Part shown: in pieces, positions 48,787-58,430 of the stretch
How positions within the stretch are numbered: position 1 is the stretch's first letter
Layout of the letters: each line of letters begins with the position of its first letter
Assembly (NCBI GenBank): GCA_041920215.1
Contig: JAYRSJ010000005.1
Location: 62,001-126,000, forward strand
Direction: 5' to 3'
Length of the DNA stretch: 64,000 nt
Source: JAYRSJ01 sp041920215
GTDB taxonomy: Bacteria > Pseudomonadota > Gammaproteobacteria > Burkholderiales > Burkholderiaceae_C
The notes under the pieces: model-generated
Database searches by the model: none
What the model was told of the DNA's origin: nothing
Seen by the model: the letters and a program-made list of their open reading frames with translations, nothing else
Translations under genes and position numbers: made by a program

Positions 48787-51495
48787 ATGAAACCCTTGTT
48801 TTTCGCCGCCGCGGCCACCACGCTGCTGCTGGGCCTGGCCGGTGCCGGCGCAACGACGCCCGCCACCACGCCCGCGGCGACTGCCACCGCCAGCGACAAC
48901 GCGCCGCTGAGCCTGGAGCAGCTGTTCCGCGCCCAGCCCTATCGCGGCGAGCCGGCGCGCGAGCTGCGCTACAGCCGCTCGGGCCGCTACCTGGCCTATC
49001 TGTGGAACCCGCATGGCGAACCCGGCAGCGATCTCTATGTGCACGACCAGCGCAGCGGCAAGACCTGGCGCCTGAGCTCGCCCGAGCGCATGGCCGCCTT
49101 CGATGCGCCGGAGGCGCTGCAGCGCTTCGAGCGCAAGCGCCGGCAGCGCGATGCCGAATGGGCCGAGCGCCAGGCCCGCGAGGAGGCCCAGGCCGCCTAT
49201 CTGCGCGGCGCCGCGGTCGACCTCTACCAATGGGAGAACGCCGCGCTGGAGCGGGTCAAGGCCCTGGTGGCCCAGCGCGAGGCGCGCGAGGAGGCGCGCA
49301 AGGCCGAGGCCCGTGCCGAGGCCGAGGCCGAGAAGCAGGCTGCCGCGGCACTGGCAGCGCGCCGGGCCGGCCAGCCCGAGCCGGCGGCCAGCGCCGCCGC
49401 AGCGGCGCCCAAGGGCGCGGACAAAGCGGCGGACAAGAAGCCGCGCGAGCTGTGGGAATGGCGCGACGAGTTGAAGCAGCAGCAGGCCCGGGACAAGCTC
49501 AAGCCGGCCGACCTCTATCCCGGCGTCAGCCAGATGGTCTGGGCCGAGCGGGCCGACGAGCTGATCCTGCAGTACCGCGGCAGCCTGCTGCGCTGGCAGG
49601 CCGCCGCGCCCGAGCGCCTGCAGCCGCTGGTCAGCGGCCAGCGCCCGCTGCGCATCGTGGCCTACACGCCGGATGACCGCGGCTTCGTCTACATGGACGA
49701 GACCCGGCTGCTGCGCAGCCGCTTTGATGCGGCGGGCGTGCAGCTGCTGAACCGCGAGCTGATTCACGACGAGGGCCTGGACGAGCCGGCGCGGCGCTAC
49801 CGCATCGAGAGCAGCAGTCTCAGCGAGGACGGTCGCTATATGGCCCTGCTGGCACGGGCGCCGCTGGTATCGGCCAGCGGCAGCGGGCCGGCGCCCAAGC
49901 CCGGCCGCCAGGTCGAGATCATGAGTTACGAGCAGCGCTTCGCTGCGGCCAAGAAGGTCGATCGCGAGGTCTCGGACGACAAGCGCATGCTGCAGCCGCT
50001 GGCCCTGTATGTGCGTGCGGTGCCAGGTCTTGACAGTGCGCCGGCGCCGCAGGGCGAGCCGGTGTTCAGCCATCCGGGTGGCGATGCCTGGTTCGAGATC
50101 AGCCCGGTGGTCTGGGCCCGCGACGGCAGCCACTATGCCTTCGTCACCTGGGAGCGCGAGCGCGAGCTGCTGCGCGTCTACCTGGGCCGGCCCGGCGAGC
50201 CCAGGCCCGAGCGGGTGCTGGAGCGGCGCGGCGATGTGCACCACGAGCTGGTCAATGTGATGACGCCGCAGTTCACGCCCGACGGCCGCCGGCTGGTGCT
50301 GATGCTGGCGGAGAACGACTTCCGCCAGCCCTGGGCCTGGGATATCGCAGCGCGCCGGCTCGACCCGCTGCTGCCCGAGGGTCTGGCGGCGCGCTACGAG
50401 GCCCATCCGGTGCTGGGCTTCAGCCCCGATGGCCGACAGATGCTGCTGCGCGCCAACCGCGACGATGCGGCGGCGATGAACCTGTACCGCGTCGATCTGC
50501 TGCAGCGCCGCATGCAGGCCCTGGGCGCGGCCAGCGACTACCACCGCAACCCCGCCGTCTCCTGGGACGGCAGCCAGGTGGCGGCGGTGGCCGGCCACTG
50601 GGGCGAGCGGCCCGAACTCAAGCTGCTGGACGGCCTGGCCGCGCCGCGCCAGCTGACCCGCAGCCATGACCCGGCCTGGGCCCAGGTCGACCGGCTGCGG
50701 CCGCAGCGCTTCAGCTACAGGAACCGCCATGGCGACGAGATCGCCGCCTATGTGTTCAAGCCGGCCGGCTGGCAGCCCAGCGACCGCCGCCCGGCGGTGG
50801 TCTACACCTATGGCGGGCCGCTGAACGACCGCCATTCGGTCGAGGTCGACAGCTTCCAGCCCACCGGCTATCTGTTCGCGATGTATATGGCGGTGCGCCA
50901 CGGCTATGTGATGGTGACGGTGGATCCGCGCGGCCATTCCAACTACGGCCGGCGCTTCGCCGGCGCCAACTGGGAGCAGCCGGGCGTGGCCCAGACCGAG
51001 GATCTGGTGGACCTGGCCGCCCATATGCAGCGCGAGCTGGGCGTGGACCCGCAGCGCATCGGGCTGAACGGCTGGAGCTTCGGCGGCTTCCAGACCCAGC
51101 ACACGCTCTACACCCAGCCCGATTTGTTCGCCGCCGGCATCGCCGGCGCCGGGCCCACCGAATGGGAGAACTACAACAGCTGGTACAGCGGCCGCACCAT
51201 AGGCAAGGTGGATCGCACGAAGCCGGTGCTGCGCCGCTACTCGCTGATTCCGCTGGCCCGCCAGCTGAAGAAGCCGCTGCTGCTGGTGCATGGCATGCAG
51301 GACCCCAATGTGCTGTACCAGGACACGGTCAATGTCTACCGTGCGCTGCTGGAGTCGGGCAAGGAGGCTCTGGTGGATCTCTTCCTCGACCCCGACGGCG
51401 ACCACGGCATGGGCGGCGCGGTCAAGACCCTGGGCTGGCACCGCAAGTACGAGGCCTTCTGGCTGCGGCATCTGGGCCGCGTCACGGCGCCGTAA
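48787..51495 (+). CDS. S9 family (prolyl oligopeptidase-type) serine peptidase, exported
   Basis: A 902-residue enzyme with a signal peptide (FFAAAATTLLLGLAGAGA). The N-terminal part is a DPP-IV-like beta-propeller, interrupted by a ~130-residue insert, charged and Ala/Glu-rich (about residues 100-235, EARKAEARAEAEAEKQAAAA), which should be helical or coiled coil. The C-terminal alpha/beta hydrolase has the triad Ser764 in NGWSFGGFQ, Asp839 in HGMQDPN and His873 in DGDHGMGG. It would release dipeptides or cleave after Pro in the periplasm. Start: ATG at 48787, following a short -10-like region. A textbook terminator follows three bases after the stop. Standing alone, it is its own transcription unit. 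Confidence 0.88.
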   Translation: MKPLFFAAAATTLLLGLAGAGATTPATTPAATATASDNAPLSLEQLFRAQPYRGEPARELRYSRSGRYLAYLWNPHGEPGSDLYVHDQRSGKTWRLSSPERMAAFDAPEALQRFERKRRQRDAEWAERQAREEAQAAYLRGAAVDLYQWENAALERVKALVAQREAREEARKAEARAEAEAEKQAAAALAARRAGQPEPAASAAAAAPKGADKAADKKPRELWEWRDELKQQQARDKLKPADLYPGVSQMVWAERADELILQYRGSLLRWQAAAPERLQPLVSGQRPLRIVAYTPDDRGFVYMDETRLLRSRFDAAGVQLLNRELIHDEGLDEPARRYRIESSSLSEDGRYMALLARAPLVSASGSGPAPKPGRQVEIMSYEQRFAAAKKVDREVSDDKRMLQPLALYVRAVPGLDSAPAPQGEPVFSHPGGDAWFEISPVVWARDGSHYAFVTWERERELLRVYLGRPGEPRPERVLERRGDVHHELVNVMTPQFTPDGRRLVLMLAENDFRQPWAWDIAARRLDPLLPEGLAARYEAHPVLGFSPDGRQMLLRANRDDAAAMNLYRVDLLQRRMQALGAASDYHRNPAVSWDGSQVAAVAGHWGERPELKLLDGLAAPRQLTRSHDPAWAQVDRLRPQRFSYRNRHGDEIAAYVFKPAGWQPSDRRPAVVYTYGGPLNDRHSVEVDSFQPTGYLFAMYMAVRHGYVMVTVDPRGHSNYGRRFAGANWEQPGVAQTEDLVDLAAHMQRELGVDPQRIGLNGWSFGGFQTQHTLYTQPDLFAAGIAGAGPTEWENYNSWYSGRTIGKVDRTKPVLRRYSLIPLARQLKKPLLLVHGMQDPNVLYQDTVNVYRALLESGKEALVDLFLDPDGDHGMGGAVKTLGWHRKYEAFWLRHLGRVTAP

Positions 51496-51497
51496 GC

Positions 51498-51528
51498 AAG
51501 CAGGCTGCCGAGACAGCCTGCTTTTTTT
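51498..51528 (+). terminator. rho-independent terminator after the S9 peptidase
   Basis: The stem AGCAGGCT / AGCCTGCT (51499-51506 and 51515-51522) with an eight-base loop is followed by seven T's (51522-51528). It begins just three bases after the TAA stop. This is the clearest intrinsic terminator in the window. Confidence 0.9.
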
Positions 51529-51555
51529 GGGGGGCCGCCGGTGCTCGGGCCGGAA

Positions 51556-52182
51556 TCAGGCCGGTGTCGGATGGCGGCGCGCCCACAGCGCCAGCACCGC
51601 CTCCGGCAGGGCGCGGCTCAGCGCATCGCGGGCGGCCGGCTCGGCCAGCTCGTCGCGCTGCGCATCGCTCAGCGAGGGCTCGTCGCCGCTGAGCAGCAGC
51701 ATGGGGCGCAGCAGCGGCGCCACTTCCGCATCGGCCAGCAGCGGTGCCCAGGCCGCGGGGGCCAGGTCCAGCGCGCTCATGAAGCCGGTGCACCAGTCCT
51801 CGGCGTCGGTCAGCTCCTCGCCGCTGTCGGTCTCGGCCACGCTGAAGATGGGCTCCCAGCGCTCGGGCTGGGAGCGGATCTGGCAGGCAATGCTGTGCAG
51901 ATGGCGCAGCACCAGCATCAGCACGCGCTTCTTCTGCTTGCCGCTGGCAAAGGGGCGATTGCCCTCGCCGTCGCCGCCCCAGATGGTGGGCAGCCAGTCG
52001 GCGCCGGGCAGCTGCTCCAGCGGCTGGGGGCTCAGCAGCAGGCCGGTCAGATAGCCGTCCAGCGCCTCGATATTGAAGGCGGCATCGGCCGGCAGATCGG
52101 CCAGCTGCTCATCCAGGGCCATCAGTTCCTCATCGCTGAGGGGCAGGTTGTCGGAGGCTGGCTTGTACTGGGGATATTCCAT
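51556..52182 (-). CDS. UPF0149 (YecA/YgfB-like) family protein
   Basis: A 208-residue, mostly helical, acidic protein: LSDEELMALDEQLADLPADA, then AFNIEALDGYLTGLLLSPQP and DWLPTIWGG, the UPF0149 block. The domain architecture is the single family domain; the C-terminal SEC-C zinc motif seen in some relatives is absent. The function of the family is unknown. Start: ATG at 52182 (MEYPQY). It is followed by the terminator of the convergent S9 gene. Next upstream is a 79-residue gene 23 bases away, probably co-transcribed. Confidence 0.82.
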   Translation of the reverse strand: MEYPQYKPASDNLPLSDEELMALDEQLADLPADAAFNIEALDGYLTGLLLSPQPLEQLPGADWLPTIWGGDGEGNRPFASGKQKKRVLMLVLRHLHSIACQIRSQPERWEPIFSVAETDSGEELTDAEDWCTGFMSALDLAPAAWAPLLADAEVAPLLRPMLLLSGDEPSLSDAQRDELAEPAARDALSRALPEAVLALWARRHPTPA

Positions 52183-52205
52183 CGTGTGTCCTGTGCCGCG
52201 CGGCT

Positions 52206-52445
52206 TCAGCCGTGGCGGCCGTGGCGGCTCTTGGGTTTCTTGTTGTCGAATTCGGCGATCTGCGCCTTCAGCAGGACCATCAGCACCCGCGCATTGGCCT
52301 CGCTCATCGTGATCAGGCTGCTGGGCTCGATGCCGTCCAGCGCGGCTTTCGGCGTCACCAGCGCATCCACCTTGAACATCACCAGCCCATTGCTGGAGTT
52401 GGAGGCGGCCTTGAATTTCTGGATCTCGATCTGGTGCGTCTTCAT
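52206..52445 (-). CDS. conserved small protein, function unknown
   Basis: A 79-residue, soluble, basic protein (MKTHQIEIQKFKAASNSSNG...KKPKSRHGRHG). The C-terminal tail is rich in Lys, Arg, Gly and His, which could bind nucleic acid; that is only a suggestion. I do not recognise a family. It is 23 bases upstream of the UPF0149 gene on the same strand and likely co-transcribed with it. Its length and coding bias support it being real. Confidence 0.6.
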   Translation of the reverse strand: MKTHQIEIQKFKAASNSSNGLVMFKVDALVTPKAALDGIEPSSLITMSEANARVLMVLLKAQIAEFDNKKPKSRHGRHG

Positions 52446-52483
52446 AGCGTTTGCGCGTGCAAAGGCGGAAGCGTAGCAGTTCC

Positions 52484-52858
52484 TCAGCGGCCGGCGGCGG
52501 CGGCCAGCGCGCGCAGCCGGGCGCGCTCGGCCGGCGGCTGGGCCAGGAAGCGGCGCAGATCCTCGATCTGCAGCTGGCCGCTGCCCTGGCTGTCCATCGC
52601 GCCGAAGTTCTGCAGCACAAAGCCCAGGCCGGCCTGCTGCGCCTGCGCGCGGCTGAGCTGGCTGCCGCCACCGGCGGCGCGGCGGAACTCGGTCTCCAGC
52701 TTGGCCAGGGCCTGGGCCTGCAGGGTCGCTCCGCGGGTTTCGGGCGCGGGCTGGGCCAGGCGCTGGGCCGGCGGCAGCCAGGGGTCCTGCGGTGGTGCGG
52801 CGCCGGCCCGGGCGGCCAGCGCCAGCAGGACGGTGGCGGTGATGGTCAGTCGGTTCAT
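52484..52858 (-). CDS. small exported EF-hand-like protein
   Basis: A 124-residue protein with a signal peptide (LTITATVLLALAARAGA) and one EF-hand-like loop, MDSQGSGQLQIEDL: Asp, Ser, Gly at 6, Leu at 8, and acidic residues at the end, near residue 90. A single loop would bind calcium weakly. The remainder is helical, Ala/Gln-rich. Its ATG overlaps the stop of the S10 carboxypeptidase (ATGA, 52855-52858), so it is coupled to it. A role as a calcium-dependent partner of that enzyme is possible but unproven. Confidence 0.65.
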   Translation of the reverse strand: MNRLTITATVLLALAARAGAAPPQDPWLPPAQRLAQPAPETRGATLQAQALAKLETEFRRAAGGGSQLSRAQAQQAGLGFVLQNFGAMDSQGSGQLQIEDLRRFLAQPPAERARLRALAAAAGR

Positions 52859-54465
52859 CGCGGCTCCTCGGTGCTGCGCCCTGATGGCAGGTCGGCCAGC
52901 AGGGCGCGCAGATCGGCGAGCATCTGCGGCCGCACCTGGTCGTCGAGATAGGTCATATGGCCGCCCACATAGCGTCTGAGCCGCAGCCCCGGCGGGGCGG
53001 GCTGCAGCCGTGCCAGGTCTTGCTCGGTGAGCCGGAAGGGCGTGGCCAGATCGTGATAGCCGCCCAGCACCAGGATGCGCAACTGGGGCTGCAGCAGCAG
53101 GGCGGCGGCGAGGTCGGGCACGGCGTCGGGCAGCGCGGCGCCGTCGTGGCGCCAGTTCCAGCGCTGTATCGCCTCCTCGTTGAACATGCGGTAGGCGACC
53201 GCGGCCTGGTACTTCAGCGTGTTCTGCAGCAGGGCCGCCAGCGCGGCCCTGAAGGGCGCGGTGATCAGGGTGCTGGACGGATCGCCCTCGCGGGCCAGCG
53301 GGTCGGTGCTGGCCACCGCCACCCGGCTGTCGTAGCGGCCCAGCAGCTGCTGGGGCAGCAGCTGCTGGCGGTAGGCCTCGGGCTTGAGCAGCGGCGCGGC
53401 CTGCCACTGCGCCAGGCTGAGGCCGCTGTAGTCGGCCATCTGCTGCAGCACGCTCTGGCTGATCGGCAGGCTTTGCCGCAGCAGGGCCTCGGCGGCGGGC
53501 GCGTAGCGGGTATCGCTAAAGTCGGCCACCTGCTGCACATAGTCGTCGAGCTGGTAGCGCTGCGGCGGCTGCGGCCGGGCGCGCTGAAACCAGGCCGCGG
53601 TGGCGCCATAGCTGGGCACAAAGGGCGCGCAGCTGACCGCCGCGCTGTCCAGCACCGCGCAATTGCTGCCGTAGTTGAGGATGGCCGATTGCAGCACCAC
53701 GCCCTGCAGATTGACGCCGGCGCTTAGCAGCGCGGTGGCCAGCAGCGGCGAGCGCAGGCCCCCGTAGGACTCGCCGAACAGCAGCACCGGCGCCTGGCGT
53801 CGCTCATGCCGGGCCAGATAGCGCAGCACGAAGTCGCGGAACAGCCGGGCGTCGGCGTCCACGCCCCAGAAGCTCTGGTTGCTGCGTGGTGCGATGGCCT
53901 GCGACCAGCCTGTGCCTATCGCGTCGACAAAGACCAGGTCGGCGCGGTCCAGCAGGGTCTCGGCGTTGTCGACCAGCTGGTAGGGCGTGGGAATGTCGAG
54001 AGCCGGATTGCGGCTGACCAGACGCTGCGGGCCGAAGGCACCCAAATGCAACCAGATCGAGGCCGAGCCGGGGCCACCGTTGTAGAAGAAGATCAGCGGG
54101 CGACGTGCCTGCTCCTCGGCGCTGAGGCCGCTGCGCGTGTAGGCAATGTGAAAGACGCTGGCCTGGGACTGGCCGCTCAGCGGATCGAGCGCATTCAGAT
54201 GGCCGGCATGGGCGCGGTAGCTGAGCGTGCTGCTGCCCAGCTGCAGCTGATGCTGGGTGTCGCTGCCGCCCTCGGTGGCGCTGGCCAGCGCCGCGCTGCC
54301 GTCGAAGGCATAGGCCACCGGGTTGCGATAGAGGCTGGGATCGGGCGGCGGGGCTTCATCGCCGCCACCGCCGCCGCCACAAGCGGCCAGGGCCAGCGCG
54401 GTGCTCAGCAGCAGGGCACGGCAGCCTCGCTGCAACAAGCGCTCGAACCCTGCCGTCGCATCCAT
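52855..54465 (-). CDS. S10-family serine carboxypeptidase lipoprotein
   Basis: A 536-residue exported alpha/beta hydrolase. A signal peptide ends in the lipobox LAAC, followed by a Gly-rich linker. Triad: Ser in FGESYGGLRS, Asp in GGYHDLATPF and His in VGGHMTYLDD. FFYNGGPGSAS is the S10 N-terminal hallmark. It would remove C-terminal amino acids from peptides in the periplasm. Start: ATG at 54465, with aggaaagg eight bases before it; an in-frame GTG lies three codons upstream overlapping that site. Overlaps the EF-hand gene downstream. Convergence or divergence with other genes gives no further clue. Confidence 0.85.
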   Translation of the reverse strand: MDATAGFERLLQRGCRALLLSTALALAACGGGGGGDEAPPPDPSLYRNPVAYAFDGSAALASATEGGSDTQHQLQLGSSTLSYRAHAGHLNALDPLSGQSQASVFHIAYTRSGLSAEEQARRPLIFFYNGGPGSASIWLHLGAFGPQRLVSRNPALDIPTPYQLVDNAETLLDRADLVFVDAIGTGWSQAIAPRSNQSFWGVDADARLFRDFVLRYLARHERRQAPVLLFGESYGGLRSPLLATALLSAGVNLQGVVLQSAILNYGSNCAVLDSAAVSCAPFVPSYGATAAWFQRARPQPPQRYQLDDYVQQVADFSDTRYAPAAEALLRQSLPISQSVLQQMADYSGLSLAQWQAAPLLKPEAYRQQLLPQQLLGRYDSRVAVASTDPLAREGDPSSTLITAPFRAALAALLQNTLKYQAAVAYRMFNEEAIQRWNWRHDGAALPDAVPDLAAALLLQPQLRILVLGGYHDLATPFRLTEQDLARLQPAPPGLRLRRYVGGHMTYLDDQVRPQMLADLRALLADLPSGRSTEEPR

Positions 54466-54532
54466 GCGGGCCACCTTTCCTGCTCTGGCCGCGACTATGC
54501 CATGCCGGGCGCGGCCGGCCCGGTGCCGGGGG

Positions 54533-55435
<903 letters not shown>

Positions 55436-55501
55436 GGTGTGTATCGGTGGTTGCGCGAGGACGCAGTTTGTACCTCATTGCGCAGCGCGCCAGATGCGTC
55501 G

Positions 55502-55515
55502 GGGGTCAGGCCTTG
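55502..55515 (+). repeat. GGGGTCAGGYCTTG word, copy 4 (before transposase gene)
   Basis: GGGGTCAGGCCTTG, 31 bases before the transposase ATG and followed by a run of T (ccttttt). As the element adjacent to the transposase gene it is the most likely true REP-type element. Confidence 0.55.
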
Positions 55516-55546
55516 CCTTTTTGAGCGCACTCGCCTAATTTGGAGC

Positions 55547-56410
55547 ATGGCCAGACCCCCACGCATCGAGTTTGCCGGCGCTGCCTACCATGTCACCTCA
55601 CACGGTGCGCATGGCGAGCCGGTCTTCCGCGACGATGTCGATCGCCGGGCGCTGCTGGCCCTGATCGAGCAGGCCACCCAGCGCTTCGATGCCCAGGCCC
55701 TGGCCTACAGCCTGGCCAACGACCACTACCAGTTGCTGCTGTTCACCCGCCAGGCCAATCTCTCGCGCCTGATGCGGCATCTCAACGGCGTCTACACCCA
55801 GGCCTTCAACCGCCACCATGGCGGCGAGGGCAGCCTGTTCCAGGGGCGCTTCAAGGCGGTGCTGGTGGACCGGGAGCGCCTGCTGCTCGCTGTCTGCCGC
55901 TATATCGACGCGTCGGCCCAGCGCCTGGGCCTGGGCGCCGACTGGCCCTGGGACAGCCGGGCCGCGCACTGCGGTCTGGTCGAGGCGCCGGCCTGGCTGG
56001 AGGTGGACGGTCTGCTGGGCCATGTGCTGGGCCGCGAGCCGCGCAATGCCGCCGACAGGCGGCGTGCCGCCGAGCGCTATGCCGGCCTGCTCGCGGCGGG
56101 CACGGGCCTGGACATCTGGCAGCATCAGCGCCAGCAGGTGTTTCTGGGCGATGCCGCCTTTGCCTCGCGCATGCTGGCGCTGGCGCAATCCCAGGCCGAG
56201 GGTCAGGTCTTGCCACGCAGCAGCCGTGCGCCGCGCCGGGGTGCACGCAGCTTTGCCCAATGGCTGCGCGAGAGCGCCAATCGCGAGCAGGCCCTGTACC
56301 GCGCCCATACCGAGGGTGGCCTGTCGATGACCGCACTGGCCGCTGAGCTGGGCCTGTCGGTCTCGCGCGTCAGCCGGCTGATCGCCCTGTACGAGCGTGG
56401 CTCGCGCTGA
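55547..56410 (+). CDS. REP-associated tyrosine transposase-like protein (RAYT) with altered HUH motif
   Basis: A 287-residue Y1-type transposase/endonuclease domain protein. ARPPRIEFAGAAYHVTSHG is the family N-terminus. The HUH element normally reads H-x-H; here it is NDHYQLLLFT, with Gln in place of the second His. The catalytic Tyr region is represented by the segment QGRFKAVLVDRE then CRYID. A C-terminal helix-turn-helix (MTALAAELGLSVSRVSRLIA) is fused on. RAYT proteins normally act on REP palindromes in the chromosome. The start is ATG at 55547 with ggag five bases upstream. The gene is flanked by and contains copies of GGGTCAGGYCTTG (55502 and 56210). Loss of one His may reduce activity. 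Confidence 0.75.
   Translation: MARPPRIEFAGAAYHVTSHGAHGEPVFRDDVDRRALLALIEQATQRFDAQALAYSLANDHYQLLLFTRQANLSRLMRHLNGVYTQAFNRHHGGEGSLFQGRFKAVLVDRERLLLAVCRYIDASAQRLGLGADWPWDSRAAHCGLVEAPAWLEVDGLLGHVLGREPRNAADRRRAAERYAGLLAAGTGLDIWQHQRQQVFLGDAAFASRMLALAQSQAEGQVLPRSSRAPRRGARSFAQWLRESANREQALYRAHTEGGLSMTALAAELGLSVSRVSRLIALYERGSR
56210..56222 (+). repeat. GGGTCAGGYCTTG word, copy 5 (inside transposase gene)
   Basis: GGGTCAGGTCTTG, inside the transposase reading frame. Confidence 0.5.
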
Positions 56411-56456
56411 GATGCCGGCCGGAACGCCGGTCACGGTGCGCCCTGATCGGCACTGA

Positions 56457-57347
56457 TCAGGCGGCCTGGGCCAGCAGCCATTGCCGCAGGCTTCGCAGCG
56501 CCCGCTGCGACTGGCTGCTCTTGCGGCTGCACAGCATATAGCCGCGCGCCAGCTGCACCGGCTGGTCGAAGGGGATGGCGATGCGCCCGCTGGCCAGCTC
56601 GTCGGCGATCAGGCAGCGCTGGACCACCGCCACGCCCAGGCCGGCCATCACCGCCTGCACCAGCATCGCCACCTGCTCGAAGTCGGCGCTGGGCTTGAGC
56701 GCATCGGGCGGCTGCACGCCCAGCGCAGCGAACCACAGCCGCCAGTTGTCCGGATAGTTGCTGTGGTAGAGCAGCGGACGCGTCAGCAGGTCGGCCGGTT
56801 CGCGCAGCGCCTGGCGCCCGCGCAGTTCCTGCGGATGGCAGATCGCGACGATGTCGCGGCCGACGATGTAGTCGGCCTGTATGCCGACCGGCCATTGCGA
56901 TTCGCCAGGGCGCAGCCAGGCGTCGACATCGGCGGCGGCAAAGTCTTCGTCGCGGCGGTAGGGGGCCAGGCTCAGCGCAATATGCGGATGCAGGGCCTGC
57001 CAGTCGGGCAGGCGCGGGATCAGCCATTTGGTCGCCAGCGTGGGCGCTACCGAGAGGCGCAGCCGGCTCAGGGCCTCGGGCGCACGCAGGGCCACGGCGG
57101 CCGATTCCAGGGTCTGCAGGGCCGGGCTGATCAGCTCCAGGTACTCGCGGCCCGCGGGCGTCAGCTCATTGCCGCGCGGCAGGCGCAGCAGCAGGCTCTG
57201 GTCCAGCCGGGCTTCCAGCTTGGCCACCGCGCGGCTGATCGCGCCCTGGGTCACGCACAGCAGCTCGGCTGCCTTGGAGAAGCTGCCCAGGCGGGCGGCG
57301 GCGGCAAAGGCGTGCAGTTCCTGCAGCGAGGGCGAACGTATGCGCAT
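56457..57347 (-). CDS. LysR-family transcriptional regulator (GcvA-like)
   Basis: A 296-residue regulator. The N-terminal winged helix-turn-helix is clear (SLQELHAFAAAARLGSFSKA, then CVTQGAISRAVAKLEARL), with a C-terminal effector-binding domain containing WLIPRLPDWQALHP, the GcvA-type pattern. It is divergent from a Bug receptor / N-formylglutamate amidohydrolase pair across 111 bases, so those are the expected targets. No dyad of the T-N11-A type is sharp enough to name. Start: ATG at 57347; MRIRSP. Confidence 0.9.
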   Translation of the reverse strand: MRIRSPSLQELHAFAAAARLGSFSKAAELLCVTQGAISRAVAKLEARLDQSLLLRLPRGNELTPAGREYLELISPALQTLESAAVALRAPEALSRLRLSVAPTLATKWLIPRLPDWQALHPHIALSLAPYRRDEDFAAADVDAWLRPGESQWPVGIQADYIVGRDIVAICHPQELRGRQALREPADLLTRPLLYHSNYPDNWRLWFAALGVQPPDALKPSADFEQVAMLVQAVMAGLGVAVVQRCLIADELASGRIAIPFDQPVQLARGYMLCSRKSSQSQRALRSLRQWLLAQAA

Positions 57348-57458
57348 GGCGTGATTCTGCTATGAGTGCGGCGCATGGCTGCGTGAGCATTTATCGAGGC
57401 ATGAGCGGAGCGAGGCTCGCAGAATCGGCTTGCTTGTCCACCACTCACCCACCCGCCC

Positions 57459-58430
57459 ATGAAGCACCCTGTTCGCCGCTCCCTGCTACTCCTGGCCGCG
57501 CTGCTGAGCCTGCAGCCGCTGACCGCCCTGGCCGACTATCCCGATAAGCCGGTCCGGCTGATCGTGCCGTTCGCGCCGGGCGGCTCTACCGATATGGTGG
57601 CGCGTCTGCTGGCCGAGAAGATGGGGCCCTTTCTGGGCAAGACGGTGGTGATAGAGAACCGCGGCGGTGCCGGCGGCACGCTGGGCACCGAGGCGGTGGC
57701 CAAGGCCGCGCCCGACGGCTACACGATAGGCATGGCCACCCAGAGCACCCATGGCGCGAACCCGGCGGTCTACGCCAAGCTGCCCTATGACGCACTGAAG
57801 GACTTCGCGCCCATCACCAATGTGCTGGCCGTGCCCAGCGTCTTCGTCGTCCACCCCAGCGTGCCGGCGCGCAGCATGCAGGAGTTCATCGCGCTGGCCA
57901 AGGCCGCGCCCGGCAAGTACAGCTTTGCCTCGCCGGGCAACGGCTCGCTGGGTCACGTCAACATCGAGCAGTTCATGGACCTGGCCGGCATCGAGCTGCT
58001 GCACATTCCGTACAAGGGTGCGGGCCAGGCCTCCACCGACGCGCTGGCCGGCGTGGTCAATGCGATGACCGACAACCTGCCGTCGACGCTGCCCCATATC
58101 AAGGCCGGCAAGCTGCGCGCGCTGGCGGTGCTGGCGCCGCAGCGCGCCGCCGTGCTGCCCGAGGTGCCCACCTACAAGGAGCTGGGCTTTGCCGAGATGG
58201 CCGAGGGCGGCTGGTTCGGCCTAGTGGCGCCGGCGGGCACACCGCCCGCGGTGCTGGCCAAGCTGCACGAGGCGGCGCACAAGGCCATGGCCACACCCGA
58301 GTTCCGCGAGAAGGCGGCCTCCATCGCCGGCATTTCGATGGCCAACAGCCCGGCGCAGTTCGCCGCCCAGATCCGTGCGGCTCTGGACAAGTACCAGCGC
58401 ATCGCCGCCAAGGCCAAGATCCAGCTCTGA
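57459..58430 (+). CDS. Bug-family tripartite tricarboxylate transporter receptor
   Basis: A 323-residue periplasmic solute-binding protein of the Bug (TctC) family. A signal peptide (SLLLLAALLSLQPLTALA) precedes PDKPVRLIVPFAPGGSTDMV, the family hallmark, and the later FVVHPSVPARSM and AGTPPAVLAKLHEA segments complete the fold. The ligand should be a small carboxylate or amide. It is distinct from the matB-linked receptor at 28526. Its stop overlaps the ATG of the amidohydrolase gene by one base (TGATG), so the two are coupled. No TctA/TctB gene is present. Start: ATG at 57459. Confidence 0.9.
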   Translation: MKHPVRRSLLLLAALLSLQPLTALADYPDKPVRLIVPFAPGGSTDMVARLLAEKMGPFLGKTVVIENRGGAGGTLGTEAVAKAAPDGYTIGMATQSTHGANPAVYAKLPYDALKDFAPITNVLAVPSVFVVHPSVPARSMQEFIALAKAAPGKYSFASPGNGSLGHVNIEQFMDLAGIELLHIPYKGAGQASTDALAGVVNAMTDNLPSTLPHIKAGKLRALAVLAPQRAAVLPEVPTYKELGFAEMAEGGWFGLVAPAGTPPAVLAKLHEAAHKAMATPEFREKAASIAGISMANSPAQFAAQIRAALDKYQRIAAKAKIQL

